Shown here: piece by piece, positions 15,519 through 21,440 of the stretch
Layout of the letters: each line of letters begins with the position of its first letter
Numbering within the stretch: position 1 is the stretch's first letter
Virus record (IMG/VR): IMGVR_UViG_3300042301_001934
Location: 1 to 31,049 of that record
Length of the DNA: 31,049 bases
From: a virus
Reading direction: 5' to 3' (one strand)
Translations under genes and position numbers: made by a program
Notes under the pieces: generated by a model
Seen by the model: the letters and a program-made list of their open reading frames with translations, nothing else
Databases searched by the model: none
Told to the model about the DNA's origin: nothing

Positions 15519-16217
15519 TTATTTAAGTTTTAATGTGTTATAATAATTTCTAGCCTTCTCTATTTGACCTTTCAACTTCTCAATAACCGCCTCATCATAA
15601 GTAAACTCGAATATTTTAACTCTATCCGCTTTCGGTATTTCATTAATCAAGTCGTTGTTGCGTTGTATCTGTTGACACTCTGCAATGTAGTCAAGATTAT
15701 CGTAGTTTCCACCATAAGCATAAGATAGCTTCTGCATTTGGCTTGATATGATGTCTTGAGGCGTAGGTACTAAGCAATAGATTAAACGATAACTATGCAC
15801 CCCTGTAAGCCACATATAACATTGCGCTTGCACCTTGTACATCGTAGTTGGTTCGGCATTGAAGTACGTTTTTAAGTTCCATGACGTTTTTATATCCTCT
15901 ACGCAGTCGGTTAATACGATGTCGGGAGTACCGACTATGTAATCGTTTTCTAACTTAGTAGCAAATCTTGAACGAAACGCACCGCCTAGAACTTCCTGCA
16001 CCAACTCCATGCTATCTTGCTCACACGTATTACCTTTATCCATGTAGTCATTTTTAATGCTTTCACGAAACCCATAAGTATTGTATAACCATAAATCCTC
16101 AACTAATGTTTTAGCGGTTTCAGATAAGTTGCCCGCTTCTTTGTCGGCTTTCAATTTCGGCTCGGTTAATAAACTGCCTACTGATGATGAACGGAATAAT
16201 ATTTTATTTGTTTCCAT
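15519..16217 (-). CDS. YqaJ-type phage recombination exonuclease
   Basis: 232 residues from ATG at 16217 (an in-frame ATG at 16241 would add eight). N-terminal SSSVGSLLT motif, as in YqaJ/lambda-exonuclease-like enzymes. PD-(D/E)xK core: IVGTPDIVLTDCVEDIKTSWN, where PD and E-D-I-K supply the metal site, with Q133-x-Q-type residues in the following helix (KVQAQCYMWLTG). It should resect 5' ends to make 3' single strands for the annealing protein encoded just upstream; the two genes overlap by 14 nt. Exonuclease plus annealing protein is a standard phage recombination pair. Confidence 0.85.
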   Translation of the reverse strand: METNKILFRSSSVGSLLTEPKLKADKEAGNLSETAKTLVEDLWLYNTYGFRESIKNDYMDKGNTCEQDSMELVQEVLGGAFRSRFATKLENDYIVGTPDIVLTDCVEDIKTSWNLKTYFNAEPTTMYKVQAQCYMWLTGVHSYRLIYCLVPTPQDIISSQMQKLSYAYGGNYDNLDYIAECQQIQRNNDLINEIPKADRVKIFEFTYDEAVIEKLKGQIEKARNYYNTLKLK

Positions 16218-16845
16218 TGAGTATAGATAGTTTTGATTCATAAATAGTGACTAAATTATATTTGCCTACCAAATCATAAACTTGCAATAGTTCATCTTCG
16301 TTTGTGCATTGTAGTATATGCTTTGTAACTCTTTCTTTTTCTTTGGCGTTGTGTGTTTCTTCGGCTGATTCAGTATTAACCGATATTTCTCTAAATTCAT
16401 CTTTGCCATAAATATCGCTAGCTATCCCAATATCGGCAGCGCATTTCTTTAGTGCATCGGTTGCAGCAGCCTTGTAATCATTACCTAAGTTCAATGGATC
16501 TTGTGTGCCACGTTTATACATGATTTCTTTGCATCCAAATTGCGTCTTAACAATAGCACGACCATTAACACGACACGTTAATTTGCCTTTTACAATTACT
16601 TGATTACCTCTTTCAATTTCACTCAACACTTCAAAATCCCAATCCCAACCAAACATAAGATTTAATACTTTGCGGATATAACCACCGCTTACATAAGTCC
16701 ATGCGCCACCGCCTTTGGCAGGTCTAGTTCTAACAAACTTATCAGGTGTGCGTTTCATTAATAATGCTAGTTGATTAGCATTGAGCGAATTATCTTGTAC
16801 TAATGATAATTCTTTGGCTTCAATTTTTACTACTTCTTTGTTCAT
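16204..16845 (-). CDS. Rad52/22-like single-strand annealing protein
   Basis: 213 residues. The core at ~25-150 has the features of the Rad52/22-like annealing family: KRTPDKFVRTRPAKGGGAW, YVSGGYIRKVLNLMFGWDWDFEV, and the helical NDYKAAATDALKKCAADIG near the end of the domain, ahead of a charged linker and a short helical C-terminus. It would bind resected ssDNA and anneal homologous strands, using the YqaJ-type nuclease encoded next to it. About 70 nt separate it from the gene upstream. Confidence 0.85.
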   Translation of the reverse strand: MNKEVVKIEAKELSLVQDNSLNANQLALLMKRTPDKFVRTRPAKGGGAWTYVSGGYIRKVLNLMFGWDWDFEVLSEIERGNQVIVKGKLTCRVNGRAIVKTQFGCKEIMYKRGTQDPLNLGNDYKAAATDALKKCAADIGIASDIYGKDEFREISVNTESAEETHNAKEKERVTKHILQCTNEDELLQVYDLVGKYNLVTIYESKLSILNGNK

Positions 16846-16913
16846 TGTATATTTAGTTTAAGTTTAAAAAGTTTGGCGTTTATTATCGAGTATTTCGCCA
16901 CCCACTCACTGTT

Positions 16914-17189
16914 TTACTTATCCAAATGCGCAAATAAACATTGTTCTTCTTCCGTGTCAAGTTCCTTATCTAAGAATACTTTGTCGAATACCATAGTATG
17001 ATGCTCAATACTAGCCTCGTCAAATGCGAAGTCGCAAAAGGTTTCAAATCTATGCTTATCGATGTGTTCATCCATGTCACTCATTCGGCTACATGATGCG
17101 AAGTAAAATAATAGCTCCCAAGCTATTGCATTGGTGTATTCTTGTTCATTTAGGAATACGCTAAGTTTGATAAATTGTTCTTTGTTCAT
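16914..17189 (-). CDS. Hypothetical acidic protein, 91 aa
   Basis: Taken from ATG at 17189 (MNKEQFIKLSVFLNEQEY). An upstream in-frame ATG at 17228 is rejected because the -7 element TACATTTG (17221-17214) falls within that extension. Strongly acidic, with clusters of D/E and H near SDMDEHIDKHRFETF and a terminal acidic stretch. First gene of the recombination/replication operon, which suggests an early role, perhaps DNA mimicry; no family recognised. Confidence 0.7.
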   Translation of the reverse strand: MNKEQFIKLSVFLNEQEYTNAIAWELLFYFASCSRMSDMDEHIDKHRFETFCDFAFDEASIEHHTMVFDKVFLDKELDTEEEQCLFAHLDK

Positions 17190-17213
17190 TGTTATTTGTT
17201 TTAATTGTTTAAG

Positions 17214-17221
17214 CAAATGTA
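17214..17221 (-). promoter_or_regulatory. -7 element of the recombination operon promoter
   Basis: Minus strand TACATTTG followed by C; predicted start near 17209 gives a 20-nt leader to the ATG at 17189. The -33 position lacks TTTG. Confidence 0.5.
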
Positions 17222-17246
17222 TAAACACTTATTTGAATAAACTAAT

Positions 17247-17417
17247 TTATTTTAAAGTTTTTTTTATTTGATTATAAGTAATTTGTTTGCCTTCGATATT
17301 CCACACTAAAATTGAACATTTTACCACCGCTTTAATTAACTTAAATTCGTCTTTAGGCATTAAGTAATAAGGCTTCTTAAATTCATATTCTTTATTTTTA
17401 ACTCGTATTGTAATCAT
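17247..17417 (-). CDS. Hypothetical protein, 56 aa
   Basis: Small basic protein (begins MITIRVKNKEYEFKKPYYLM; one Cys near 34). It is the first open frame after the methyltransferase cassette region, and its start lies 45 nt past the half-site at 17462-17477. Not recognised. Confidence 0.6.
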   Translation of the reverse strand: MITIRVKNKEYEFKKPYYLMPKDEFKLIKAVVKCSILVWNIEGKQITYNQIKKTLK

Positions 17418-17461
17418 TTGAATATCAATTGATTATAAGTATTAGTTGGTTCTAGCGAGTA

Positions 17462-17477
17462 GTTATAGGCAATAGGG
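17462..17477 (-). repeat. attC-like R'' half-site downstream of methyltransferase 1
   Basis: CCCTATTGCCTATAAC on the minus strand. It is the inverted repeat (15 of 16) of GTTATAGGCAGTAGGG, which lies upstream of the same gene (18399-18384). The complementary L and R' parts of a full attC are not clear beyond it, so the site looks truncated, or its partner half has diverged. The remainder of the gap 17418-17535 is T-rich. Confidence 0.5.
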
Positions 17478-17535
17478 CAGACGTTCTTCGTTTCAACATT
17501 TGTGGAAGAAAAAAAAGAAAAAAAGCCCACCGCAC

Positions 17536-18327
17536 TCAAAACAATGAAGTTTGTGCCAAATAAGGTTCTAATCTTTTATTGGCTAATTCAACATACGTTT
17601 CGCTTATTTCACTTCCAATCCAATTTCTGTTTAATACGTGGCTAATTTTAGCGGTTGTCCCACTTCCCATAAAGCAATCATAAACCAAATCGCCTTCGTT
17701 ACTCCAGCTATTTATATGGTCGCCACAAAGGTGTTCAGGAAATGTTGCAGGGTGTCCGTAAGCAGCTTCGTCTTTTTGCCCAAAACCTGCCCCATTTGCA
17801 TATCGCCAAATATTAAATCTCATTCCGTATTCATCAAATTCAATCTTCCCTTTCTTTTCTAATTCTCCATTCTTTTGCCTTGTTGATGAATTTCCAAAGC
17901 TACTCGTCCATCTATTCTTTCTGTCTTTTAGTGGATTAAATGTCTTTGGTTTTCCTTTGCTAAAAACAAACATATACTCCATTACTTGATGATAACGGTT
18001 TGAGCTTGGCATACTCATTCCTGCCTTTTCATAAATCATTGTATCGTGTAGTTTAAATCCAATTTCTTTAAAAAATAACGCTTGTCTAAAACTCGTTCCG
18101 CTTTCACTTCCATCAATGGTTGCATCTCCCACTATCCAAACCACAACTCCTCCATCTTTTATTACACGATACAATTCTTTAGCAATATCCTCAAATGGGA
18201 AGCTAAATCCGTTATAATACCTCATATCATCATATGGTGGCGATGTTACTACTAAATCCACAAAGCCATCAGGCATCCGTTTCATTGTTTCGATATTACT
18301 TTCGTTGTATATTTTATTTATTTCCAT
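17536..18327 (-). CDS. DNA methyltransferase 1 (N6-adenine/N4-cytosine, beta class)
   Basis: 263 residues. Motif IV TSPPYDD (28-34) precedes motif I DCFMGSGTT (217-225), the order of beta-class amino-methyltransferases. The SPPY version of motif IV is common in N4-cytosine enzymes but also in some N6-adenine enzymes. A recognition region with GHPATFPEHL lies before motif I. The C-terminus QTSLF matches sliding-clamp-binding peptides. No restriction endonuclease gene is adjacent, so it is an orphan enzyme, probably for restriction evasion or DNA marking. The gene is bracketed by its own 16-bp inverted repeats in the manner of an integron cassette. Confidence 0.92.
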   Translation of the reverse strand: MEINKIYNESNIETMKRMPDGFVDLVVTSPPYDDMRYYNGFSFPFEDIAKELYRVIKDGGVVVWIVGDATIDGSESGTSFRQALFFKEIGFKLHDTMIYEKAGMSMPSSNRYHQVMEYMFVFSKGKPKTFNPLKDRKNRWTSSFGNSSTRQKNGELEKKGKIEFDEYGMRFNIWRYANGAGFGQKDEAAYGHPATFPEHLCGDHINSWSNEGDLVYDCFMGSGTTAKISHVLNRNWIGSEISETYVELANKRLEPYLAQTSLF

Positions 18328-18383
18328 CCCTCTTTTTTTCTTTTTTTTTCTTTAGTGCTTCGATTAAACATTCTGCTAAAAAT

Positions 18384-18476
18384 CCCTACTGCCTATAACA
18401 TCACATTTGCGCCATTCTCCACAGCTAAAGCCAACGCACAACGGACGCAAATCTGCAAAACGTTAGGTGCAATGCC
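18384..18476 (-). other. attC-like recombination site between the two methyltransferase genes
   Basis: Read on the minus strand: R'' GCACCTAAC (18470-18462), spacer, L'' ATTTGCGTCC (18452-18443), a ~29-nt loop, L' GGCGCAAAT (18413-18405), spacer, R' GTTATAGGC (18399-18391). L''/L' pair over 9 bp with one bulged base, which is the hallmark of attC folding. R'' fits RYYYAAC. The crossover would be G^TT at 18399/18398. The outer arms match the 5' end of each cassette: GGCATTGCACCTAAC pairs with the start of the MTase 2 unit, GTTATAGGCAGTAGGG with the end of the MTase 1 unit. Confidence 0.65.
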
Positions 18477-18486
18477 AAAAGACCGC

Positions 18487-19293
18487 CTACCATAACCTAG
18501 TTTGAGCAGTAAAGTCTGCATATCTTTTTTTAGATTTTTTAAATTCATTTTCATCTTTTTCTATTACTATAAAATTTCTTTTCAACTCATTACAAGCGAT
18601 AGCAGTTGTTCCACTTCCACCAAAGAAATCTGCGACTATATCATTTTCATTTGATGATAGTTCGATTATTTCTTTTATAAGACCTATTGGTTTCTGTGTG
18701 GGATGAATTTTATCAGTTATTGAATACTTTTTTACTTTATTATAGTATTTATTATTATCTATTCTATTCAATGCAGTTCCGTAATCATAAATCCTTACTA
18801 TGTATTCTATGTTTTGTGAAAATCTATTTTTGTTTATTATTGATAATGGTTTTTCCCAAATCAAAATTGAAAACATTAAATTATTTTGTTCTGCCCACAT
18901 TGCATAGTATGGGACTAGTGTATCATTACAAAATATGTAAGCATTCATTATTTTCATTACTCTTTTAAATTCTGGCAATAATCTATTTACATCTTTATCT
19001 GTAAAATCAGACATACTTTGCATCATCATTCCATCTGCTTTAAATAAGTTACTATTAGCAAATGTGCTGTTTGTTTCGTATGTATTCCTTTCTGAATATG
19101 GTTTACCTGGACTTTTTTTGTGCCAATATGGTGGGTCTGTAATTATTAAGTCAATAGAATTATCATCTATCAATTTAATTAACTCGAAAGAATTTCCACA
19201 AGAAATAGTATTTACCAAAGGCACTGCACCTAACAAGGTATTGCCAAAAGTGGGGCTTCCGTGCTTTCTATAAACTTTTGTATCTATATTCAT
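18487..19293 (-). CDS. DNA adenine methyltransferase 2 (N6, beta class)
   Basis: 268 residues from ATG at 19293. Motif IV ITDPPYW (51-57); HPTQKPIGLIKEII upstream of motif I DFFGGSGTTAIACNELKRNFI, the typical layout of beta-class N6-adenine enzymes. The C-terminus QTRLW is a sliding-clamp-binding type peptide. The first 23 residues are encoded by the 3' half of the attC-like hairpin at 19226-19360 and are not typical of the family. A GTG at 19224 (..VPLVNTISCGNSFELI) fits the expected domain start better and begins right after the G^TT crossover, so it may be the original start. No partner endonuclease is visible. Confidence 0.9.
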   Translation of the reverse strand: MNIDTKVYRKHGSPTFGNTLLGAVPLVNTISCGNSFELIKLIDDNSIDLIITDPPYWHKKSPGKPYSERNTYETNSTFANSNLFKADGMMMQSMSDFTDKDVNRLLPEFKRVMKIMNAYIFCNDTLVPYYAMWAEQNNLMFSILIWEKPLSIINKNRFSQNIEYIVRIYDYGTALNRIDNNKYYNKVKKYSITDKIHPTQKPIGLIKEIIELSSNENDIVADFFGGSGTTAIACNELKRNFIVIEKDENEFKKSKKRYADFTAQTRLW

Positions 19294-19360
19294 CTTTTGT
19301 ACTTTTAATTAACTTTGGTGGTTTAATGCCCCACCTTCGGCAATACCCGAAACGTTAGCT
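19226..19360 (-). other. attC-like site spanning the start of methyltransferase 2
   Basis: Minus strand: R'' AGCTAAC (19360-19354, overlapping the stop codon of the HTH gene), L'' GGTATTGCCGAAGGTGGGGC (19347-19328), 71-nt loop, L' GCCCCACTTTTGGCAATACC (19256-19237), R' GTTAGGTGC (19234-19226). L''/L' match over 20 bp with two G-T pairs. R' fits GTTRRRY exactly. The methyltransferase ATG lies inside the loop. Confidence 0.65.
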
Positions 19361-19555
19361 ATTCCACTCCGCTAATTTCTTATTTACATCAGTTAATGTC
19401 TTTGGGTCGCACGTTTCACGCTCTAACAAATTGCTTAATGTCAAACGATGCACACCTAAGTATTCAGCAGTTGCGGTTTTAGTTAATTTTGCCTTTACTA
19501 ACTTGCGAAGTGCTTGTTTAGTTTCTTTTGGGATTCTTATTGATTTTTCTGCCAT
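19355..19555 (-). CDS. Small helix-turn-helix regulator
   Basis: 66 residues from ATG at 19555 (MAEKSIRIPKETKQALRKLV). The stretch LTKTATAEYLGVHRLTLSNLLE (about 24-45) has Cro/XRE-like HTH spacing. Basic N-terminal helix. A consensus promoter ends 4 nt before the ATG, which excludes a longer frame from 19621. The TAA stop falls inside the R'' sequence of the attC-like site, typical for a gene carried on a cassette, but I could not find the matching GTTAGCTATT at its 5' side. It may regulate itself or the two downstream methyltransferase genes. Confidence 0.75.
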   Translation of the reverse strand: MAEKSIRIPKETKQALRKLVKAKLTKTATAEYLGVHRLTLSNLLERETCDPKTLTDVNKKLAEWNS

Positions 19556-19559
19556 GCCA

Positions 19560-19591
19560 CAAAGATATGTATAAACTTTTGTATATGCAAA
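19560..19591 (-). promoter_or_regulatory. Consensus promoter, leaderless arrangement, HTH gene
   Basis: TTTG (19591-19588), 20-nt spacer, TATCTTTG (19567-19560), TGGC, ATG. Start of transcription expected at the A of the ATG. It probably also transcribes the two methyltransferase genes. Confidence 0.7.
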
Positions 19592-19630
19592 TAAAAATAA
19601 AAACCCCCGCAAAGTAGACACTAAGCAGGG
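19591..19630 (-). terminator. Intrinsic terminator after the M15 peptidase gene
   Basis: CCCTGC / GCGGGG stem (one T-G pair) with a 14-nt loop, followed by GTTTTTATTTTTAT on the minus strand. It closes the operon 20548-19659; its T-tract abuts the -33 box of the next promoter. Confidence 0.65.
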
Positions 19631-19658
19631 TAAATTAAACTAAATATGAATAAAATAG

Positions 19659-20138
19659 TTATATCGGTAATCCGTATTCAAAGTGCATAAAATCATACCC
19701 CTTTAGCCTACCAAGTGAAGCAAAGCCATGTTTTTCAAATATATCTATCATTGGTTTATATTCAGGTCGTGCAAATCTAGCAGTTGCAGAAGTTTCTTTT
19801 AGGGTATTTCTATTTGCATCTAGGTCGATTGCAGTACCCCAACTATGCTTGCTTAATTTAGTTCGTGAACCTCGCATTAATCGGTAATTGAAACAACCGC
19901 CAAAGTCTGTAATTTCTAATTCATTTAGTTTAGCTTCTCCATAGTGTTTAAGTAGTTCGTTAAACACATTTAGAAAGGCATTAGCGACCTTTTTATGACA
20001 CCGCATACGTTTTACTGGCTGCTTATCGAAATACATTGTATAAGGCAAATCTATCGTAACTAAATACATTCCTTGTGGATTAGCTTCGCCAAAGTATTTG
20101 ACCATTTCGGCTTGTGAAAATATTTTAGGTTTCATCAT
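19659..20138 (-). CDS. M15-family peptidase, endolysin candidate
   Basis: 159 residues. The zinc ligands of the VanY/D,D- or L,D-carboxypeptidase M15 family are present: SKHSWGTAIDLDANRN (H98, D105) and DFMHFEY (H152, with E154). Arg residues in MRGSRTKLS precede the first motif as in the family. It should cleave peptide cross-links in peptidoglycan. There is no signal peptide, so release would need a holin (candidate at 22862-23095). It starts with ATGATG overlapping the previous stop and ends shortly before a terminator, so it closes a three-gene operon. Confidence 0.88.
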   Translation of the reverse strand: MMKPKIFSQAEMVKYFGEANPQGMYLVTIDLPYTMYFDKQPVKRMRCHKKVANAFLNVFNELLKHYGEAKLNELEITDFGGCFNYRLMRGSRTKLSKHSWGTAIDLDANRNTLKETSATARFARPEYKPMIDIFEKHGFASLGRLKGYDFMHFEYGLPI

Positions 20139-20287
20139 TCTAATTCACTTAAAAAGATTATAAATTGGTTATTGTTATGCAAGTTTTTAAGTTCGACTTT
20201 TAGTGATCCTTTATACTCGAATACTCGGATAACTCGGTGTGACATCCCATTGTAATTTATAAGTTTCCCTGCGATTATTGTGGTCAT
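20135..20287 (-). CDS. Hypothetical protein, 50 aa
   Basis: Short beta-like protein (MTTIIAGKLINYNGMSHRVI, then EYKGSLKVELKNLHNN). It starts 3 nt after the previous stop, and its own stop overlaps the M15 gene start (ATGA). The coupling on both sides is good evidence for a real gene. Function unknown; the pattern could be a small SH3-like fold. Confidence 0.65.
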   Translation of the reverse strand: MTTIIAGKLINYNGMSHRVIRVFEYKGSLKVELKNLHNNNQFIIFLSELE

Positions 20288-20290
20288 AAA

Positions 20291-20548
20291 TTATATTTTT
20301 ACAAATTTACTTAATACACTTGCAATTCTAGCAATAAACCTCGCTATCTTACCGCCTTTGGTAGTTGGTTGAGTTGCGCTGTATTCGTCTAAGGCTACTT
20401 GTAATGCTTTGATGATAAACTCTTTCTTATTCGGTGCATCGTTTAGTATAGAATGCGACCATGCGTTATTGAAATAGTTTTTATCTTGTGGTAATTGATT
20501 AAGGATATGCTTAATATCAGCATCCGTTTTAAGTTGCATGTATGTCAT
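20291..20548 (-). CDS. Hypothetical protein, 85 aa
   Basis: First gene of the M15 operon, 17 nt downstream of the predicted transcription start. Helical, with a Trp/His motif (YFNNAWSHSIL) and a basic amphipathic C-terminal helix (KIARFIARIASVLSKFVKI) that could bind membrane. This tail makes an accessory lysis role possible, but no family is recognised. A second ATG three codons in is an alternative start. Confidence 0.65.
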   Translation of the reverse strand: MTYMQLKTDADIKHILNQLPQDKNYFNNAWSHSILNDAPNKKEFIIKALQVALDEYSATQPTTKGGKIARFIARIASVLSKFVKI

Positions 20549-20569
20549 GTTATTTAGTTTTTAGTCCCA

Positions 20570-20600
20570 CAAATCTAATACGAATATTTTATATTACAAA
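20570..20600 (-). promoter_or_regulatory. Consensus promoter of the M15 operon
   Basis: TTTG (20600-20597), 19-nt spacer, TAGATTTG (20577-20570) on the minus strand. The TTTG is the end of the T-run of the preceding terminator, so terminator and promoter are fused. Confidence 0.75.
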
Positions 20601-20624
20601 AAAAACCTAACATTTAAGTTAGGT
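20598..20624 (-). terminator. Intrinsic terminator (minus strand)
   Basis: Perfect 7-bp stem ACCTAAC / GTTAGGT, 6-nt loop, then eight T (one shared with the last stem base pair). Confidence 0.75.
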
Positions 20625-20666
20625 TGTGACTGATACACATTGTGCATCTAAACGTCATTTTAATAT
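20598..20666 (-). ncRNA. Predicted ~69-nt small RNA with two hairpins
   Basis: Start expected at 20666 from TATCTTTG at 20678-20671; end at the T8 tract 20605-20598. Contains hairpin GATGCA-CAATG-TGTATC (one G-T pair) and terminator hairpin ACCTAAC-TTAAAT-GTTAGGT. No open frame of useful size. The promoter overlaps, in divergent orientation, that of the plus-strand gene at 20694. Confidence 0.45.
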
Positions 20667-20689
20667 AATGCAAAGATAGTATATATTTG
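20658..20689 (+). promoter_or_regulatory. Plus-strand promoter, leaderless arrangement
   Basis: TTTT (20658-20661), 20-nt spacer, TATATTTG (20682-20689), CCCA, ATG at 20694. One mismatch in the -33 box. A minus-strand TATCTTTG (20678-20671) lies back to back with it. Confidence 0.6.
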
Positions 20690-20693
20690 CCCA

Positions 20694-20888
20694 ATGAATA
20701 AGCCTGCTAGAATATTTAATGGTAATGTCAATATAAACACAACTACCTTTATGAACGTTCATAAAATAATAACAGAACAACAATATTTACTAGCACTTGC
20801 TGAAAAAATCCGCATTGAGAAATACCTAGAACACTTGACAGCTATAACTCGTGCGTACAATTACCAATTTGAAATTAAGAAACCATAA
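20694..20888 (+). CDS. Small plus-strand protein, possible regulator (64 aa)
   Basis: The only supported gene on the plus strand. The 64 residues have a polar N-terminus (MNKPARIFNGNVNINTTTFM) and a helical C-terminal part (ITEQQYLLALAEKIRIEKYLEHLTAITRAYNY) ending in lysines. A promoter -7 box sits 4 nt before its ATG. Divergent transcription next to repeats and a second promoter is the position of a regulator, but no HTH is recognised. A Met at codon 20 is an alternative start. Confidence 0.55.
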   Translation: MNKPARIFNGNVNINTTTFMNVHKIITEQQYLLALAEKIRIEKYLEHLTAITRAYNYQFEIKKP

Positions 20889-20893
20889 CCGAA

Positions 20894-21000
20894 TTATAGT
20901 TCGTATTTGTTGCCAAATATGGATAAATATCCTAATAAATACCCTAAACCCTTATTATAGTTCGTATTTCAGTTGTACGAAATATCATGCAATAAGGGTT
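20894..21000. repeat. Direct repeats and nested inverted repeat (operator or structured element)
   Basis: TTATAGTTCGTATTT occurs at 20894-20908 and 20955-20969. The second copy is part of a nested inverted repeat: outer arms AACCCTTATT (20947-20956) and AATAAGGGTT (20991-21000), inner arms TTCGTA (20961-20966) and TACGAA (20976-20981), all perfect. No coding frame covers it and no T-run follows. It lies just past the plus-strand gene, in the gene-free stretch 20889-21260. Confidence 0.5.
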
Positions 21001-21090
21001 AAAATAAGGCTTAATGATTAGTATATCATACATTTATACCTAAAGGGTACGGAATAGGCAAATATTAGCGTTTTATACCCAATTGCATAT

Positions 21091-21112
21091 AAAAAAAGCT
21101 CCCAGTAGGAGC
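21091..21112 (-). terminator. Intrinsic terminator (minus strand)
   Basis: GCTCC-TACTG-GGAGC, perfect 5-bp stem, followed by seven T. Confidence 0.75.
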
Positions 21113-21240
21113 AGGTCTATACTAAATATAATATAGAGTTGTCAAAAAAACTAATGTAGCATCAGCACTCCTGCTCTGATCCCTTTATTATTTAATGTGT
21201 AGTTCGAGCTTCTACATTGCAGTTTTTCACATTAGCCAAT
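21091..21240 (-). ncRNA. Structured RNA candidate with two terminator-like ends
   Basis: Minus strand from about 21240 (near-consensus -7 box TATATTTA at 21252-21245). A 7-bp stem CTAATGT / ACATTAG (21235-21229 with 21157-21151) encloses two hairpins: TGTAG/CTACA and ATCAG/CTGAT. The closing stem is followed by T7 (21150-21144). A second hairpin with T7 ends at 21091. GAGCAGG inside the second hairpin is complementary to CCTGCTC at the 5' side of the final terminator, so the two could be mutually exclusive. It may be a free small RNA, or a regulated read-through region. Confidence 0.45.
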
Positions 21241-21260
21241 ATTGTAAATATACAACTTTC

Positions 21261-21440
21261 CTATTCTAAATTCACCAATAATTCATCGATGTCAGCAACA
21301 CACTCATAAATCAAATCCGTTGTATCGTCTTTTAAACAACGTTTAATTCGTTCTTTAATCGTGTGAAGTCGTGGCAATAAATCCATTGCCGAAAGCATTA
21401 AGATAGCTTCTTTTTCATCGCATTCAATTTGTACTTTCAT
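21261..21440 (-). CDS. Hypothetical protein, 59 aa
   Basis: Acidic, helical protein (begins MKVQIECDEKEAILMLSAMD, ends DIDELLVNLE). Overlaps the previous gene by 17 nt and is the last gene before the RNA/terminator region. No function seen. Confidence 0.65.
   Translation of the reverse strand: MKVQIECDEKEAILMLSAMDLLPRLHTIKERIKRCLKDDTTDLIYECVADIDELLVNLE

Noticed and set aside
17478-17535. Terminator after methyltransferase 1 (T7 and T8 runs)
   Set aside because: The T-runs are not preceded by a convincing stem; the GC-rich stretch before them does not pair with itself.
19355-19660. HTH gene as a third complete cassette
   Set aside because: Its 3' end overlaps an R'' sequence, but the expected complementary start (GTTAGCTATTCC-like) is not found upstream. 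Left as an open possibility only.
20605-20624. ACCTAAC...GTTAGGT as another attC-like site
   Set aside because: Only a 6-nt loop lies between the arms, so there is no room for L sites, and eight T follow on the minus strand. It is an intrinsic terminator.
21151-21235. tRNA-like cloverleaf on the plus strand (7-bp acceptor-like stem, TTCGAGC in a T-loop position, CCA after the stem)
   Set aside because: Twelve extra bases separate the T-arm from the acceptor strand, the T-loop is too long, and no anticodon arm is convincing. The 3' T-run on the minus strand fits a terminator-bound RNA better.
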